A stretch of 64,000 bases of DNA from Orlajensenia flava (lineage in GTDB: Bacteria; Actinomycetota; Actinomycetes; Actinomycetales; Microbacteriaceae): NCBI RefSeq assembly GCF_004801905.1, contig NZ_SSSN01000003.1, forward strand, positions 124,001 to 188,000, read 5' to 3'. Positions 52,029-63,898 of the stretch are shown here, one piece after another. The translations under genes and the position numbers were made by a program. Each line of letters begins with the position of its first letter. Position 1 is the first letter of the stretch. The notes under the pieces are model-generated. The model was not told the origin of the DNA and did not search any database. It worked only from the letters and a program-made list of their open reading frames with translations.

Positions 52029-54031
52029 GCGTCGGCTCCGTTCACCTGCAGGATGTGCACCGGGTTGGTGAAGGCGTCGAGACGCACGTAATTGTGCGGT
52101 CCCCACGTCCATTCGTCGCCGGTGACGAGGTCGACGACCCCGAAGGACGTTTCGTCGCCGAGGCCGAGGGCGGCGGTGTCGACGTGCACGGTGGTCTCGC
52201 GGACGGAGTGCGGATCGACGTTGACGACGACGAAGACCGTGTCCGCCGATCCGGTGCCGGTGAATTCAGCGGGCAGGTGCTTGCTGAAGGCGAGGATCGC
52301 CGGGTCGTCGGTGTGATGGAAGCGGATGTTGCGGAGCTGCCGGAGCGTGGGGTGCTCGGCGCGGATGCGGTTGAGGATGCCGATGAACAACGCGAGCGAC
52401 CGGCCGGCGGTCTCGGCCGCTGCGAAGTCGCGGGGCCGGTACTCGTACTTCTCGTTGTCGATGGACTCCTCGGCGCCAGGGCGTGCGACGGCCTCGAACA
52501 GCTCGAACCCGGAGTAGACCCCCCACAGGGGCGCGGCCATCGCCGCGATCGCCGCGCGGATGGTGAAGGCGGCTGGTCCTCCGAACTGCAGGTACTCGGT
52601 CAGGATGTCCGGCGTGTTGACGAACAGGTTGGGACGCATGAAGTCGGCGGTGGTCGTGGAGACCGAGGTCAGGAACTCCTCGAGCTCCTCCTTGGTGTTG
52701 CGCCAGGTGAAGTAGCTGTACGACTGCTGGAATCCGACCTTGGCGAGCGCGCGCATGAGCGCCGGGCGAGTGAACGCCTCGGCCAGGAACACCGCGTCGG
52801 GGTATTCGGCGTTGACGGTGCCGATGATCCACTCCCAGAAGTCCAGAGGCTTGGTGTGCGGGTTGTCGACGCGGAAGATGCGGATGCCCTGCCCGATCCA
52901 GTGCCGCAGGATGCGCAGCGACTCGGCCCGGATGCCCTCCGGATCGTTGTCGAAGTTGATCGGGTAGATGTCCTGGTACTTCTTGGGCGGGTTCTCGGCG
53001 TAGGCGATGGTGCCGTCGGGGAGGGTGGTGAACCACTCCGGGTGCTCGGCGACCCACGGATGGTCGGGCGAGGCCTGCAGGGCGAAGTCGAGCGCGACCT
53101 CCAGGCCGGCCTCTTTCGCCTTCTTGAGGAAGTAGCGGAAGTCGGTCGGTGTGCCGAGATCGGGGTGGATGGCGTCGTGACCGCCCTCCGCCGAACCGAT
53201 GGCCCACGGCGATCCGGGGTCGTTCGGACCGGCGTCGAGCGTGTTGTTGGGTCCCTTGCGGAATGCCCGGCCGATGGGGTGGATCGGCGGCAGGTAGAGC
53301 ACGTCGAAACCCATGGCGGCCACCTGAGGGAGACGAGCGGCCGCGGTGCGGAACGTTCCGCTCTTCCAACTGCCGTCGGGTCGGCGCTTGGCGCCCTCGG
53401 AGCGAGGGAAGAACTCGTACCAGGCTCCGACCCCGGCGCGGGTGCGCTCAACGCGGATGACGCGCTGGGCGGAGTGCGTCGACAGGCGGGTGACGGGGTG
53501 ATGGTGCAGGGCGAGTCGCAGGCGGTCGGCGTGCGCGAGCGCCAGACGATCCACGGACGGCGTCCCGACATCCGTCATCGCCTGCGACGCCGTCTTCAGG
53601 GCGCGACGTTCCGCCTGACGCCTTTCGGCATCGAGAGCGGCACGTGCGAACAACTCGGAGCCGATGAGGAGCATGAGCTCGACGTCGATGCCGGCGGGGA
53701 TCTTGATGTCGGCGTCGTGGAGCCACGACAGATAATCGTCGGCGAAGGCGCGCACGCGCCAGCGGTACTCGCCCACCTCGTCGAGACGTGCCGAGGTCAG
53801 CCAGCGGTCGGTTCCCGTCGGACCGGCCACCATCCGTCGGGTCTCGGTCACCCCGGACGGCGAGGTCAGGAGCAGTTCGACGCCGATGCGATCGTGCCCC
53901 TCGCGGAAGGCCGTCGCGGCGAACGGGACCACCTCTCCCGCGAATGCCTTGGCCGGCCAGAGGTCGTCGGCAAGCTGCGGGGAGAGGTCGAAGACCGGGA
54001 TACGTCCGGCGCGGATCTGTGGCGAACTCAC
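52025..54031 (-). CDS. glgE: Maltose-1-phosphate maltosyltransferase GlgE
   Basis: Uses alpha-maltose-1-phosphate to extend alpha-1,4-glucans. The 668-aa GH13 subfamily 3 enzyme has an N-terminal domain ([24 protein letters not shown]), the barrel with nucleophile Asp in [16 protein letters not shown] and acid/base Glu in [13 protein letters not shown], and a C-terminal beta domain. GTG start fits a leaderless -10 (TACGGT on the minus strand at 54038-54043). Neither treS nor mak/pep2, the usual source of maltose-1-phosphate, is nearby. Confidence 0.95.
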   Translation of the reverse strand: MSSPQIRAGRIPVFDLSPQLADDLWPAKAFAGEVVPFAATAFREGHDRIGVELLLTSPSGVTETRRMVAGPTGTDRWLTSARLDEVGEYRWRVRAFADDYLSWLHDADIKIPAGIDVELMLLIGSELFARAALDAERRQAERRALKTASQAMTDVGTPSVDRLALAHADRLRLALHHHPVTRLSTHSAQRVIRVERTRAGVGAWYEFFPRSEGAKRRPDGSWKSGTFRTAAARLPQVAAMGFDVLYLPPIHPIGRAFRKGPNNTLDAGPNDPGSPWAIGSAEGGHDAIHPDLGTPTDFRYFLKKAKEAGLEVALDFALQASPDHPWVAEHPEWFTTLPDGTIAYAENPPKKYQDIYPINFDNDPEGIRAESLRILRHWIGQGIRIFRVDNPHTKPLDFWEWIIGTVNAEYPDAVFLAEAFTRPALMRALAKVGFQQSYSYFTWRNTKEELEEFLTSVSTTTADFMRPNLFVNTPDILTEYLQFGGPAAFTIRAAIAAMAAPLWGVYSGFELFEAVARPGAEESIDNEKYEYRPRDFAAAETAGRSLALFIGILNRIRAEHPTLRQLRNIRFHHTDDPAILAFSKHLPAEFTGTGSADTVFVVVNVDPHSVRETTVHVDTAALGLGDETSFGVVDLVTGDEWTWGPHNYVRLDAFTNPVHILQVNGADA

Positions 54032-54037
54032 CCCTCG

Positions 54038-54043
54038 ACCGTA
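54038..54043 (-). promoter_or_regulatory. -10 box (TACGGT) for leaderless glgE-glgB
   Basis: On the minus strand TACGGT ends 6 nt before the glgE GTG. It faces away from the glgP promoter 60 nt to the right. Confidence 0.55.
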
Positions 54044-54102
54044 GCGCCATCCGGCCGAGGGCGGGCGCGGTTGCGGTTTACGCGCCCGTCATGCGATGAC
54101 CC

Positions 54103-54108
54103 TAGGGT
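54103..54108 (+). promoter_or_regulatory. -10 box (TAGGGT) for leaderless glgP
   Basis: TAGGGT ends 7 nt before the GTG at 54116, which selects that start inside a longer open frame. Confidence 0.55.
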
Positions 54109-54115
54109 GGGTCGG

Positions 54116-56680
54116 GTGAAGGCCATCCGCAAGTTCACCGTCCGTGCCGTCCTGCCCGAGCGGCTCTCCGCGCTCGAACCGCTCGCCGCCAACCTGCGCT
54201 GGTCGTGGCACGAGCCCACCCGGCGCCTGTTCGAGCGCATCGATCCCGCCGTCTGGCAGAGCGTGGGGCACGACCCGATAGCCCTTCTCGGCGAGGTGGG
54301 CCGCGAACGTCTCGACGAGCTCGCCACCGACGACGGCTACGTCGACGAGGCCTGGCGCCTCCGCGACGAGTTGCGCTCCTACCTGGATGAGCCGCGCTGG
54401 TACCAGGGCCTCGAGGGAGACAAGCCGGAGCGCATCGCGTACTTCTCGCCGGAGTTCGGCATCGCCGCAGCGCTGCCGCAGTACTCCGGCGGACTCGGGA
54501 TCCTCGCCGGGGACCACCTCAAGGCCGCATCCGACCTCGGCGTGCCGCTCGTCGCCGTCGGCCTGTTCTACAAGGCGGGCTACTTCAGCCAGTCCATCTC
54601 GGCTGACGGATGGCAACTGGAGAGCTACCCGACCCTCGACCCCGACGGGCTGCCGCTGTCCATCCTGCGCAATCCCGACCGCTCGCCGGTGCAGATCTCG
54701 CTCGCGTTGCCCGGCGATCGCACCCTGCACGCGCGCATCTGGCAGGCCGAGGTCGGCCGCGTGCGACTCCTGCTGCTCGACACCGACATCCCCGAGAACA
54801 CCGATGAGCTCCGCCAGATCACCGACCGTCTCTATGGCGGCGGGGGAGAGCATCGGCTCCTCCAGGAGATCCTGCTCGGCATCGGCGGAGTGCGCGCCGT
54901 CTGCGCCTGGGCGGAGCTGACCGGATCGAGCGAGCCGCAGGTGTTCCACACCAACGAGGGCCATGCGGGGTTCCTCGGCCTCGAGCGCATCGCCGACCTC
55001 ATCGGCGAGGGGTTGCTGTTCGCCGAGGCACTCGAGGTCGTCCGTGCCGGAACAGTGTTCACCACCCACACGCCCGTGCCTGCCGGCATCGACCGCTTCG
55101 ACTCCTCGCTCGTGGAGCGGTACTTCGACACCGGACTGCTGCCGGGTGTGCAGGCATCCGATGTTCTCGCCCTGGGCGCCGAGACGTATCCCGGCGGAAC
55201 GGCGGGCGTGTTCAACATGGCCGTCATGGGCCTGCGGCTCGCGCAGCGCGCCAACGGCGTTTCGAAGCTCCACGGTCGCGTGAGCCGCGCGATGTTCTCG
55301 GGACTGTGGCCGGGATTCGACGTGGACGACGTGCCGATCGGCTCGGTCACCAACGGTGTGCATGCGCCGACCTGGACCGATCCGTTGCTGCAGGACCTCG
55401 CCGAGCGCGTCTTCGGCACGGCTGACACCGCGCGCGTCGATTGGGCCAACTACGACGCCGTGAGCGACTTCGACCTGTGGGGTGCCCGTTCGACGATGCG
55501 CGCCGGGCTCGTCGCGGACGCACGCGCGCGGACCGCGCGGTCATGGCGCGGACAGAATCCGTCGGGCGGGATGCCGAGTTGGATCGGCGAGATCCTCGAC
55601 CCTGACGTGCTCACCATCGGCTTCGCCCGGCGTGTTCCCACCTACAAGCGGTTGACGCTCATGTTGCACGACCGCGAACGGCTGCGTTCCCTGCTGACCG
55701 ATCCGGCCCGACCCGTGCAGATCGTCGTCGCCGGCAAGTCGCATCCCGCCGACGACGAGGGCAAGAGGCTCATCCAGGAGCTCGTCCAGTTCGCAGCGGA
55801 GCCCGACGTCCGCGGACGCCTGGTGTTCCTGCCCGATTACGACATCGGCATGGCTCAGACGCTGTATCCGGGCACGGATGTCTGGCTCAACAACCCCCTG
55901 CGACCGCTCGAGGCCTGCGGCACGTCGGGCATGAAGGCCGCCCTCAACGGCGTGCTCAACCTGTCCATCCTCGACGGCTGGTGGGACGAGTACTTCGACG
56001 GTGAGAACGGCTGGGCCATCCCGTCATCCGACTCGTCCGATCCCGAGGAGCGCGACCGGCGCGAGGCGGAGGCGCTCTACGACCTCATCGAGCACGAGAT
56101 CGCCCCCCGGTTCTACGATCGCGACCAGGACGGCCTGCCTCGCCGCTGGATCTCCTCGATCCGTCACACCCTCGCGGTCTACTCCTCGGAGTTGTCGGCC
56201 GAGCGCATGGTGCGGCAGTACACCGAGGACCTCTACCGACCCGCGGCCTTGGCCGAGGCAGCGCTCAGCGCGTCGCACTTCGAAGCCGGCCGCGAGCTCG
56301 CGGCGTGGCGAGCCCGCGTCGTCGAGGCGTGGCCCCGCGTGTCGGTGTCGCATGTCGAGTCAGGTGGGGTCGCCTCCGTCCCTCAGGTGGGCGACGAACT
56401 CCACCTCCGCGCCCACGTCGAGCTCGGCGGCCTCGCGCCAGAGGACGTCTCCGTCGAGGCGGTCTACGGTCGCAGCGGAGAGGACGGACTGCTCGTGGAC
56501 ACGGCCGTCCAGGCGCTGGAGCCCACCACGGGCAGCTCGGCGGCCGGTTCGGCGACGGTGTTCACCGGCACCGTGAACCTGGCGCGTGCGGGCGGGTTCG
56601 GCTATTCGGTGCGGGTGCTGCCGAAGAACGCGTTGCTCGCCTCGCCGGCCGACCTGGGGCTCATCGCCGTCGCGCACTGA
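54116..56680 (+). CDS. glgP: Alpha-glucan (glycogen) phosphorylase
   Basis: Phosphorolytic removal of glucose-1-phosphate from glycogen ends. The 854-aa protein starts MKAIRKFTVRAVLPERLSAL and has the short-form phosphorylase pattern: AYFSPEFGIAAALPQYSGGLGILAGDHLKAA, HTNEGHAGFLGLERI, and the PLP-lysine region EACGTSGMKAALNGVLNLSILDGWWDE. It is divergent from glgE-glgB, so degradation and synthesis arms start from one 84-nt region. Its last 20 nt overlap the convergent ybaK gene. Confidence 0.95.
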   Translation: MKAIRKFTVRAVLPERLSALEPLAANLRWSWHEPTRRLFERIDPAVWQSVGHDPIALLGEVGRERLDELATDDGYVDEAWRLRDELRSYLDEPRWYQGLEGDKPERIAYFSPEFGIAAALPQYSGGLGILAGDHLKAASDLGVPLVAVGLFYKAGYFSQSISADGWQLESYPTLDPDGLPLSILRNPDRSPVQISLALPGDRTLHARIWQAEVGRVRLLLLDTDIPENTDELRQITDRLYGGGGEHRLLQEILLGIGGVRAVCAWAELTGSSEPQVFHTNEGHAGFLGLERIADLIGEGLLFAEALEVVRAGTVFTTHTPVPAGIDRFDSSLVERYFDTGLLPGVQASDVLALGAETYPGGTAGVFNMAVMGLRLAQRANGVSKLHGRVSRAMFSGLWPGFDVDDVPIGSVTNGVHAPTWTDPLLQDLAERVFGTADTARVDWANYDAVSDFDLWGARSTMRAGLVADARARTARSWRGQNPSGGMPSWIGEILDPDVLTIGFARRVPTYKRLTLMLHDRERLRSLLTDPARPVQIVVAGKSHPADDEGKRLIQELVQFAAEPDVRGRLVFLPDYDIGMAQTLYPGTDVWLNNPLRPLEACGTSGMKAALNGVLNLSILDGWWDEYFDGENGWAIPSSDSSDPEERDRREAEALYDLIEHEIAPRFYDRDQDGLPRRWISSIRHTLAVYSSELSAERMVRQYTEDLYRPAALAEAALSASHFEAGRELAAWRARVVEAWPRVSVSHVESGGVASVPQVGDELHLRAHVELGGLAPEDVSVEAVYGRSGEDGLLVDTAVQALEPTTGSSAAGSATVFTGTVNLARAGGFGYSVRVLPKNALLASPADLGLIAVAH

Positions 56681-57158
56681 TGGGCGCGTAGACAGCCCCC
56701 GTCGCCGCACAGAGGTCGTCGGGGGCGAGCTCGATGTCGAAACCGCGCCGACCCCCGGAGACCAGCACCGTCTCGAACAGGATGGCCGTCTCGTCGACCA
56801 CCGTGCGCAGTGGGGTCTTCTGGCCGATGGGGGAGATGCCCCCGACCACGTAGCCGCTCCTTCGCTCGGCGAGGCGCGGGTCGGCGAGCGTCGCCTTGCC
56901 GCCCCCCGCCGCGACGGCCAGCGCTCTCAGGTCGAGCATGGCGGTGACCGGAACGACGCCGACCACGAGCGAGCCGGCCACCTCCGCCACGAGGGTCTTG
57001 AACACCCGGTCGGGGTCGACGCCGAGCTTCTCGGCCGCCTCCTCGCCGAAGTTCGTCGAGCGGGGGTCGTGCTGGTAGACGTGCCCGACGAAGGGGATGC
57101 CCGCCGCGTCGAGCGCGGCGGTGGCCGGCGTGCCCGGCGCATCCGGATGCCGAGCCAT
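56661..57158 (-). CDS. ybaK: YbaK-type Cys-tRNA(Pro)/Cys-tRNA(Cys) deacylase
   Basis: A 165-aa trans-editing protein that hydrolyses mischarged Cys-tRNA(Pro). Typical features: HVYQHDPRSTNFGEEAAEKLGV, VFKTLVAEVAGSLVVGVVP and GYVVGGISPIGQKTPLRTVVD, with the conserved Lys in the GQK motif. Start ATG overlaps the glgX stop by one base (TGATG on the minus strand), so it is co-transcribed with glgX for no evident metabolic reason. Its 3' end runs 20 nt into glgP on the other strand. Confidence 0.93.
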   Translation of the reverse strand: MARHPDAPGTPATAALDAAGIPFVGHVYQHDPRSTNFGEEAAEKLGVDPDRVFKTLVAEVAGSLVVGVVPVTAMLDLRALAVAAGGGKATLADPRLAERRSGYVVGGISPIGQKTPLRTVVDETAILFETVLVSGGRRGFDIELAPDDLCAATGAVYAPISARRR

Positions 57159-59197
57159 CACTCGTGGGCCCGGAACAGCTGCATCGAGGCAGCCGCGACG
57201 GGCAGTTCCTGGCCGGGCGCGAACTCCCGCTCCCGTCCGCGCATGTCGTCGTCTGCCGAGTCCCAGAGCAGCGTGTAACCCGTCACCTCGGCGTGCTCGG
57301 GCAACGTGACCGAGGAGTCGGACTCCACGGCATGGATGACGAGGAGGATGCGGTTGAACTCCTCGAATTCGGGTGTCGACGCGGCCAGATACTGCAGGGT
57401 GCGCTCGTCGGGCGAGCGCCAGTCGTCCTCCGACATGGACAGCCCGTCGTCGTTGTACCAGTCGACCTGAGAGGCGCTGGGCACGGTCTCGCCGAACCGG
57501 CCGAACCGGACCGGACGCAGAGCCGGGTTCTCCCGGCGCAGGCGCAGCAGCGTCCTGGTGACCGCGTGAAGCTCCTGCTGCCAATCCGCGCGGTCCCAGC
57601 TCAGCCAGGTCAGCTCGCTGTCGTGACAGTAGGCGTTGTTGTTGCCCCGCTGCGAGCGGCCGAACTCGTCGCCGGCCGTCAGCATGGGGACTCCCGCGGA
57701 GAGGAGCAGGGTGCCGAGCAGATTGCGCATGGCGCGTCGACGCGCCGCGAGCACGGCAGCATCGTTCGTCGGACCCTCGACTCCGTGATTGAAGGAGAAG
57801 TTGTTGTCGCTGCCGTCCCGATTCGACTCGCCGTTGCCCTCGTTGTGCTTGCGGTCGTACGCCGTGAGGTCGGCGAGGGTGAAGCCGTCGTGGGCTGTGA
57901 TGAAGTTGAGCGACGCGAGCGGGCCGCGCTCGGGCGAGAAGGTGTTGGATGAGCCGGCCAGCCGGGTCGCGAACCGACCGATGCCGCTTCCCGCCCCGCC
58001 CGCTCGACGCGCGCGGGCGAAGTCGACGAGCCAGAAATCGCGCATCCGGTCGCGATAGCGGTCGTTCCATTCCGTCCACCCCGGTGCGAACGCCCCGGTC
58101 TTCCAGCCGTCCGGGCCGACGTCCCACGGCTCGGCGATGAGCGTGCGCGTCGAGAGGACGTCATCGGTGCGGATCGCCTCCAGGAGCGGATGCCGAGGGT
58201 CGAATGACCCATCGGCTCCCCGGCCGAGCGTCGCGGCCAGGTCGAACCGGAATCCGTCGATGTGCACCTGCTCGGCCCAATACCGCAGGGAGTCCAGCAC
58301 CAGACGGATCGGGGCTGGCCTGCCGAAGTCGAGGGTATTGCCGCATCCGGTCGTGTCGATGTAGCGCCCGTTCGCATCCTGGCGGTAGTAACCGAGGTTG
58401 TCGATGCCGCGGAAACTCGTGACAGGACCCGCCGGTCCCTCCTCGGCCGTGTGGTTGTAGACCACGTCGAGGAACACCTGGATGCCGGCCGCGTGCAGTG
58501 AACGCACCATCTCCTTGACCTCGCGCAGCACGGCCGTCGGGCCGCCGGTCTGGGCGGTCGCGGTGGCGTAGCGGGCGTGCGGGGCGAAGAAGCTCAGGGT
58601 GTTGTAGCCCCAATAGTTCTCCAGCCCCTGCTTCACGAGGCGCTGCTCCGAGGTGTAGGCATGGATCGGCAGCAGCTCGACGGCGGTGATGCCGAGGTCG
58701 GTGAGGGCGGCGATGGACGCGGGATGCCCGAGCCCGGCGTAGGTGCCGCGCAGTTCGGCGGGCACGGCGGGGTTGAGCTTGGAGAAGCCGCGCACGTGCA
58801 ACTCGTAGACGACGGTGTGATCGAGGGCGGTGCGGGGAGCTTCGACTCCCTTCCAGTCGAACGATTCGTCGACCGCGACGCTACGCCAGCTGGAGCCGAC
58901 GCGCACGAGCCCCCGAGCGTACGGATCCAGCAGCGGTCGGCGCGGCTCGAAATGGTGCGCCGGCCCCGCCGGACCCGACGCCTGGACGGCGTAGGCGGTG
59001 CCGGCCGTCAGGCGGTCGGAACGCGCATGCCAGACGTCGTCGTGATCTCGCGTCATGTCGACGGTCTCGACCACCCAGGTCGGGTCGGTGTGATCGTAGA
59101 CGGCCAGACGCATCGACTGGGCCGACCCGGACCACACCCGCACGCCGCCACCATCGGCGTCCACCGCTGGTCCGAGCGGAGCATCTGCGGCGGCCAT
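57158..59197 (-). CDS. glgX: Glycogen debranching enzyme GlgX
   Basis: GH13 isoamylase-type enzyme that hydrolyses alpha-1,6 branches of limit dextrin left by GlgP. The 679-aa protein has an N-terminal CBM48-like module (VRVWSGSAQSMRLAVYD), the YELHVRGFSKLNPAVP entry motif, nucleophile Asp in IDGFRFDLAATLGR, acid/base Glu in LIAEPWDVGPDGW and NFITAHDGFTLADL. ATG at 59197 fits a leaderless promoter that shares its -10 with the divergent nifS gene. With glgB, glgE and glgP it completes local alpha-glucan turnover. Confidence 0.94.
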   Translation of the reverse strand: MAAADAPLGPAVDADGGGVRVWSGSAQSMRLAVYDHTDPTWVVETVDMTRDHDDVWHARSDRLTAGTAYAVQASGPAGPAHHFEPRRPLLDPYARGLVRVGSSWRSVAVDESFDWKGVEAPRTALDHTVVYELHVRGFSKLNPAVPAELRGTYAGLGHPASIAALTDLGITAVELLPIHAYTSEQRLVKQGLENYWGYNTLSFFAPHARYATATAQTGGPTAVLREVKEMVRSLHAAGIQVFLDVVYNHTAEEGPAGPVTSFRGIDNLGYYRQDANGRYIDTTGCGNTLDFGRPAPIRLVLDSLRYWAEQVHIDGFRFDLAATLGRGADGSFDPRHPLLEAIRTDDVLSTRTLIAEPWDVGPDGWKTGAFAPGWTEWNDRYRDRMRDFWLVDFARARRAGGAGSGIGRFATRLAGSSNTFSPERGPLASLNFITAHDGFTLADLTAYDRKHNEGNGESNRDGSDNNFSFNHGVEGPTNDAAVLAARRRAMRNLLGTLLLSAGVPMLTAGDEFGRSQRGNNNAYCHDSELTWLSWDRADWQQELHAVTRTLLRLRRENPALRPVRFGRFGETVPSASQVDWYNDDGLSMSEDDWRSPDERTLQYLAASTPEFEEFNRILLVIHAVESDSSVTLPEHAEVTGYTLLWDSADDDMRGREREFAPGQELPVAAASMQLFRAHE

Positions 59198-59203
59198 GCG
59201 TCC

Positions 59204-59210
59204 TACAGTA
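59204..59210. promoter_or_regulatory. Symmetric bidirectional -10 (TACAGTA) for glgX and nifS
   Basis: TACAGT on the plus strand ends 7 nt before the nifS GTG, and TACTGT on the minus strand ends 7 nt before the glgX ATG. The two hexamers overlap by five bases, and the whole divergent gap is 19 nt. Both transcripts would be leaderless, and only one polymerase could occupy the site at a time. Confidence 0.65.
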
Positions 59211-59216
59211 GTGAGC

Positions 59217-60401
59217 GTGCCGGTCTACCTCGATCACGCCGCGACCACGCCCATGCGACCCGAGGCCGTAGCCGCCTACGTCGAGGCGGCGGCCGTGGTC
59301 GGCAACCCGTCGTCGATCCACAGCTCCGGCCAGAACGCCCGCCGCGTGCTCGAGGAGGCGCGGGAGTCGCTCGCCGAGTCCCTCGGATGCTCGCCCATCG
59401 AGGTGATCTTCACGAGTGGGGGCACGGAAGCCATCAACCTCGCCATCAAGGGGCTGTTCTGGGCTCGTAATGGACGTCGCATCCTCGTACCGGGAGGCGA
59501 GCACCACGCGACCATCGACACGGTGGAGTGGCTCCAGCGGCACGAGGGGGCGGCCGTCGACTGGCTGCCGCTCGACCCGGTCGGGCGGGTGGACATCTCA
59601 GCCGCTTCAGCGGCCTTCGTGGACGGTGAGCCGATCGCGCTCGCGACCATGCTCTGGGCCAACAACGAGGTCGGCACACTTCAGCCGGTGACGGAGGTCG
59701 CCGCTCTCGCCGCACGAGCGGGCGTTCCCCTGCACGTCGACGCGGTCGCCGCCTTCGGGCACGTGCCGGTGGATGCGGCCCAGGTCCGTCGTGCATCGCA
59801 GTCCGGCGCCGGGACGGGTCTGGTGGCCCTGAGCGTTTCGGCGCACAAGATCGGTGGTCCGGTCGGCGTCGGCGCCCTTGTGCTCGACCGCTCGGCCGTG
59901 CTGGAGCCGCTGCTGCATGGTGGCGGGCAGCAACGTCAGGTGCGATCCGGAACGCAGGATGTCGCGGCGGCGGTGTCCTTCGCCGCGGCGGCCCGCGCAT
60001 CCGTCGCCGAATTGGCCGACGAGGCCTCGCGCGTGCGACTGCTTCGCGAGCGTCTCGTGGCCGGCGTGCGCTCCGCCGTTCCCGATGTCGTCGTGAACGG
60101 GGTGGATGATGCGTCTGCGCGGCTGCCGGGCACGGCTCACTTCGCGTTCGCCGGCGCACAGGGGGATTCGCTGCTGTTCCTTCTCGACGCCGCCGGTGTC
60201 GCCGTGTCGACGGGATCGGCGTGCCAGGCCGGCATCCCCGAGCCCTCTCACGTGCTGCTCGCGATGGGGCGGGACGAGGCGACGGCACGCACCGCGTTGC
60301 GCGTGACGCTCGGTCGCACGACGACGGATGCCGATGTCGATGCGTTCCTCGCGGCTCTTCCCTCCGCGCACGCTCAGGCTCGTCGCGCCGGGCTCTCGTA
60401 G
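59217..60401 (+). CDS. Cysteine desulfurase (IscS/NifS family)
   Basis: PLP enzyme that takes sulfur from cysteine, here very likely for MnmA, 9 nt downstream. The 394-aa protein has YLDHAATTPM, GGEHHATID, PLP Lys211 in VSAHKIGGP, and the persulfide Cys336 in STGSACQAG. The Gln that usually follows in DAVQ and contacts PLP is Ala178 (HVDAVAAFGH). The GTG at 59217 follows from the leaderless promoter and conserved N-terminus; the in-frame ATG at 59196 overlaps glgX and the -10. Confidence 0.94.
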   Translation: MPVYLDHAATTPMRPEAVAAYVEAAAVVGNPSSIHSSGQNARRVLEEARESLAESLGCSPIEVIFTSGGTEAINLAIKGLFWARNGRRILVPGGEHHATIDTVEWLQRHEGAAVDWLPLDPVGRVDISAASAAFVDGEPIALATMLWANNEVGTLQPVTEVAALAARAGVPLHVDAVAAFGHVPVDAAQVRRASQSGAGTGLVALSVSAHKIGGPVGVGALVLDRSAVLEPLLHGGGQQRQVRSGTQDVAAAVSFAAAARASVAELADEASRVRLLRERLVAGVRSAVPDVVVNGVDDASARLPGTAHFAFAGAQGDSLLFLLDAAGVAVSTGSACQAGIPEPSHVLLAMGRDEATARTALRVTLGRTTTDADVDAFLAALPSAHAQARRAGLS

Positions 60402-60404
60402 AAT
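60399..60404 (+). promoter_or_regulatory. -10 box (TAGAAT) for leaderless mnmA
   Basis: TAGAAT ends 6 nt before the ATG at 60411; its first three bases are the stop codon of the cysteine desulfurase gene. mnmA can therefore be transcribed on its own as well as from the upstream promoter. Confidence 0.6.
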
Positions 60405-60410
60405 CAGGCC

Positions 60411-61532
60411 ATGCGAGTTCTTGCGGCCATGAGCGGTGGCGTCGATTCCGCCGTGGCGGCGGCACGAGCGGTCGACGCCGGACACGACGTCGTCGGCGTG
60501 CACCTGGCGCTGAGCCGCATGCCCGGAACGCTGCGCACGGGATCCCGCGGATGCTGCACCATCGAGGACTCGATGGACGCCCAGCGTGCGGCGAACCTCA
60601 TCGGCATCCCGTACTACGTCTGGGACTTCTCGGAGCGGTTCAAGGCCGATGTCGTCGACGACTTCATCGCCGAGTACTCGGCCGGCCGCACCCCGAACCC
60701 CTGCATGCGCTGCAACGAGCGCATCAAGTTCGCCGCCCTGCTCGAGAAGGCCCTCGCCCTCGGTTTCGACGCCGTCTGCACCGGCCACTACGCATCGATC
60801 GTGACGGATGCCGACGGCAACCGCGAACTGCATCGCGCGGCGGCGTGGGCGAAGGACCAGTCCTACGTCCTCGGCGTGCTCACCACCGACCAGTTGGCGC
60901 ACGCGATGTTCCCGCTCGGTGCGACGCCGGCGAAGGCGGAGGTGCGGGCCGAGGCTGCCGCCCGTGGGTTCAGCGTCGCGAGCAAGCCCGACAGCCACGA
61001 CATCTGCTTCATCCCCGACGGAGACACCCGCGGCTGGCTCGCCGAGCGGGTGGGCGCGCAGACGGGCGAGATCCTCGACCGCGACGGCGCCGTCGTCGGC
61101 TCGCACGAGGGAGCCCACGCCTTCACCGTCGGACAGCGCCGCGGCCTGCAGATCGGCACGCCGGCCGCCGACGGCAAGCCCCGTTTCGTCCTCGAGGTGC
61201 GCCCGAAGGACAACACGGTCGTCGTCGGCCCCAAGGAGGCCCTCGACATCGCCCTCATCGCTGGCTCGCGGTTCACCTGGGCGGGACTCGCCCCGGCGGA
61301 TGCCCGCACTCCGTTCGAGTGCGAGGTGCAGATCCGCGCACATGCCGATCCGGTTGCCGCGAGCGCCGTTGTAGCAGTCGGTCCAACGGGCGGAGACGAG
61401 CTCGTCATCACGCCGCACGTCCCCCTCAACGGCGTCGCGCCGGGGCAGACGGCAGTCGTCTACGTCGGCACGCGCGTGCTCGGGCAATGCACGATCGATC
61501 GGACGGTCAGCGCCGTTCCGGTCGCCCTCTGA
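60411..61532 (+). CDS. mnmA: tRNA 2-thiouridylase MnmA
   Basis: Adds sulfur to U34 of tRNAs for Lys, Glu and Gln. The 373-aa protein has the PP-loop [14 protein letters not shown] (7-20), catalytic Cys98 in NPCMRCN and the persulfide-carrying Cys199 in [10 protein letters not shown], plus [12 protein letters not shown] in the central domain. The partner sulfur donor is the cysteine desulfurase directly upstream. Leaderless ATG start. Normal length. Confidence 0.96.
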   Translation: MRVLAAMSGGVDSAVAAARAVDAGHDVVGVHLALSRMPGTLRTGSRGCCTIEDSMDAQRAANLIGIPYYVWDFSERFKADVVDDFIAEYSAGRTPNPCMRCNERIKFAALLEKALALGFDAVCTGHYASIVTDADGNRELHRAAAWAKDQSYVLGVLTTDQLAHAMFPLGATPAKAEVRAEAAARGFSVASKPDSHDICFIPDGDTRGWLAERVGAQTGEILDRDGAVVGSHEGAHAFTVGQRRGLQIGTPAADGKPRFVLEVRPKDNTVVVGPKEALDIALIAGSRFTWAGLAPADARTPFECEVQIRAHADPVAASAVVAVGPTGGDELVITPHVPLNGVAPGQTAVVYVGTRVLGQCTIDRTVSAVPVAL

Positions 61533-61560
61533 CCTTGCCCGGCGTGTCGGTGGGCGTCCC

Positions 61561-63843
<2,283 letters not shown>

Positions 63844-63854
63844 ACGTGCCTCGG

Positions 63855-63860
63855 TAGACT
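63855..63860 (+). promoter_or_regulatory. -10 box (TAGACT) of the gatC promoter
   Basis: TAGACT implies a start near 63867 and a 32-nt leader with GGAG before the gatC ATG; unlike its neighbours this gene is not leaderless. Confidence 0.55.
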
Positions 63861-63898
63861 GGAATCAGCCCCCCGCACATCGATACCGACGGAGAACC

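Noticed and set aside
52055-54115. A 687-codon extension of glgP
   Set aside because: It is antisense to glgE. The phosphorylase family starts at MKAIRKF, immediately after a leaderless -10.
59217-60401. Nitrogen-fixation nifS
   Set aside because: No other nif or isc gene is near; the direct neighbour is mnmA, so a tRNA-thiolation role is the better reading.
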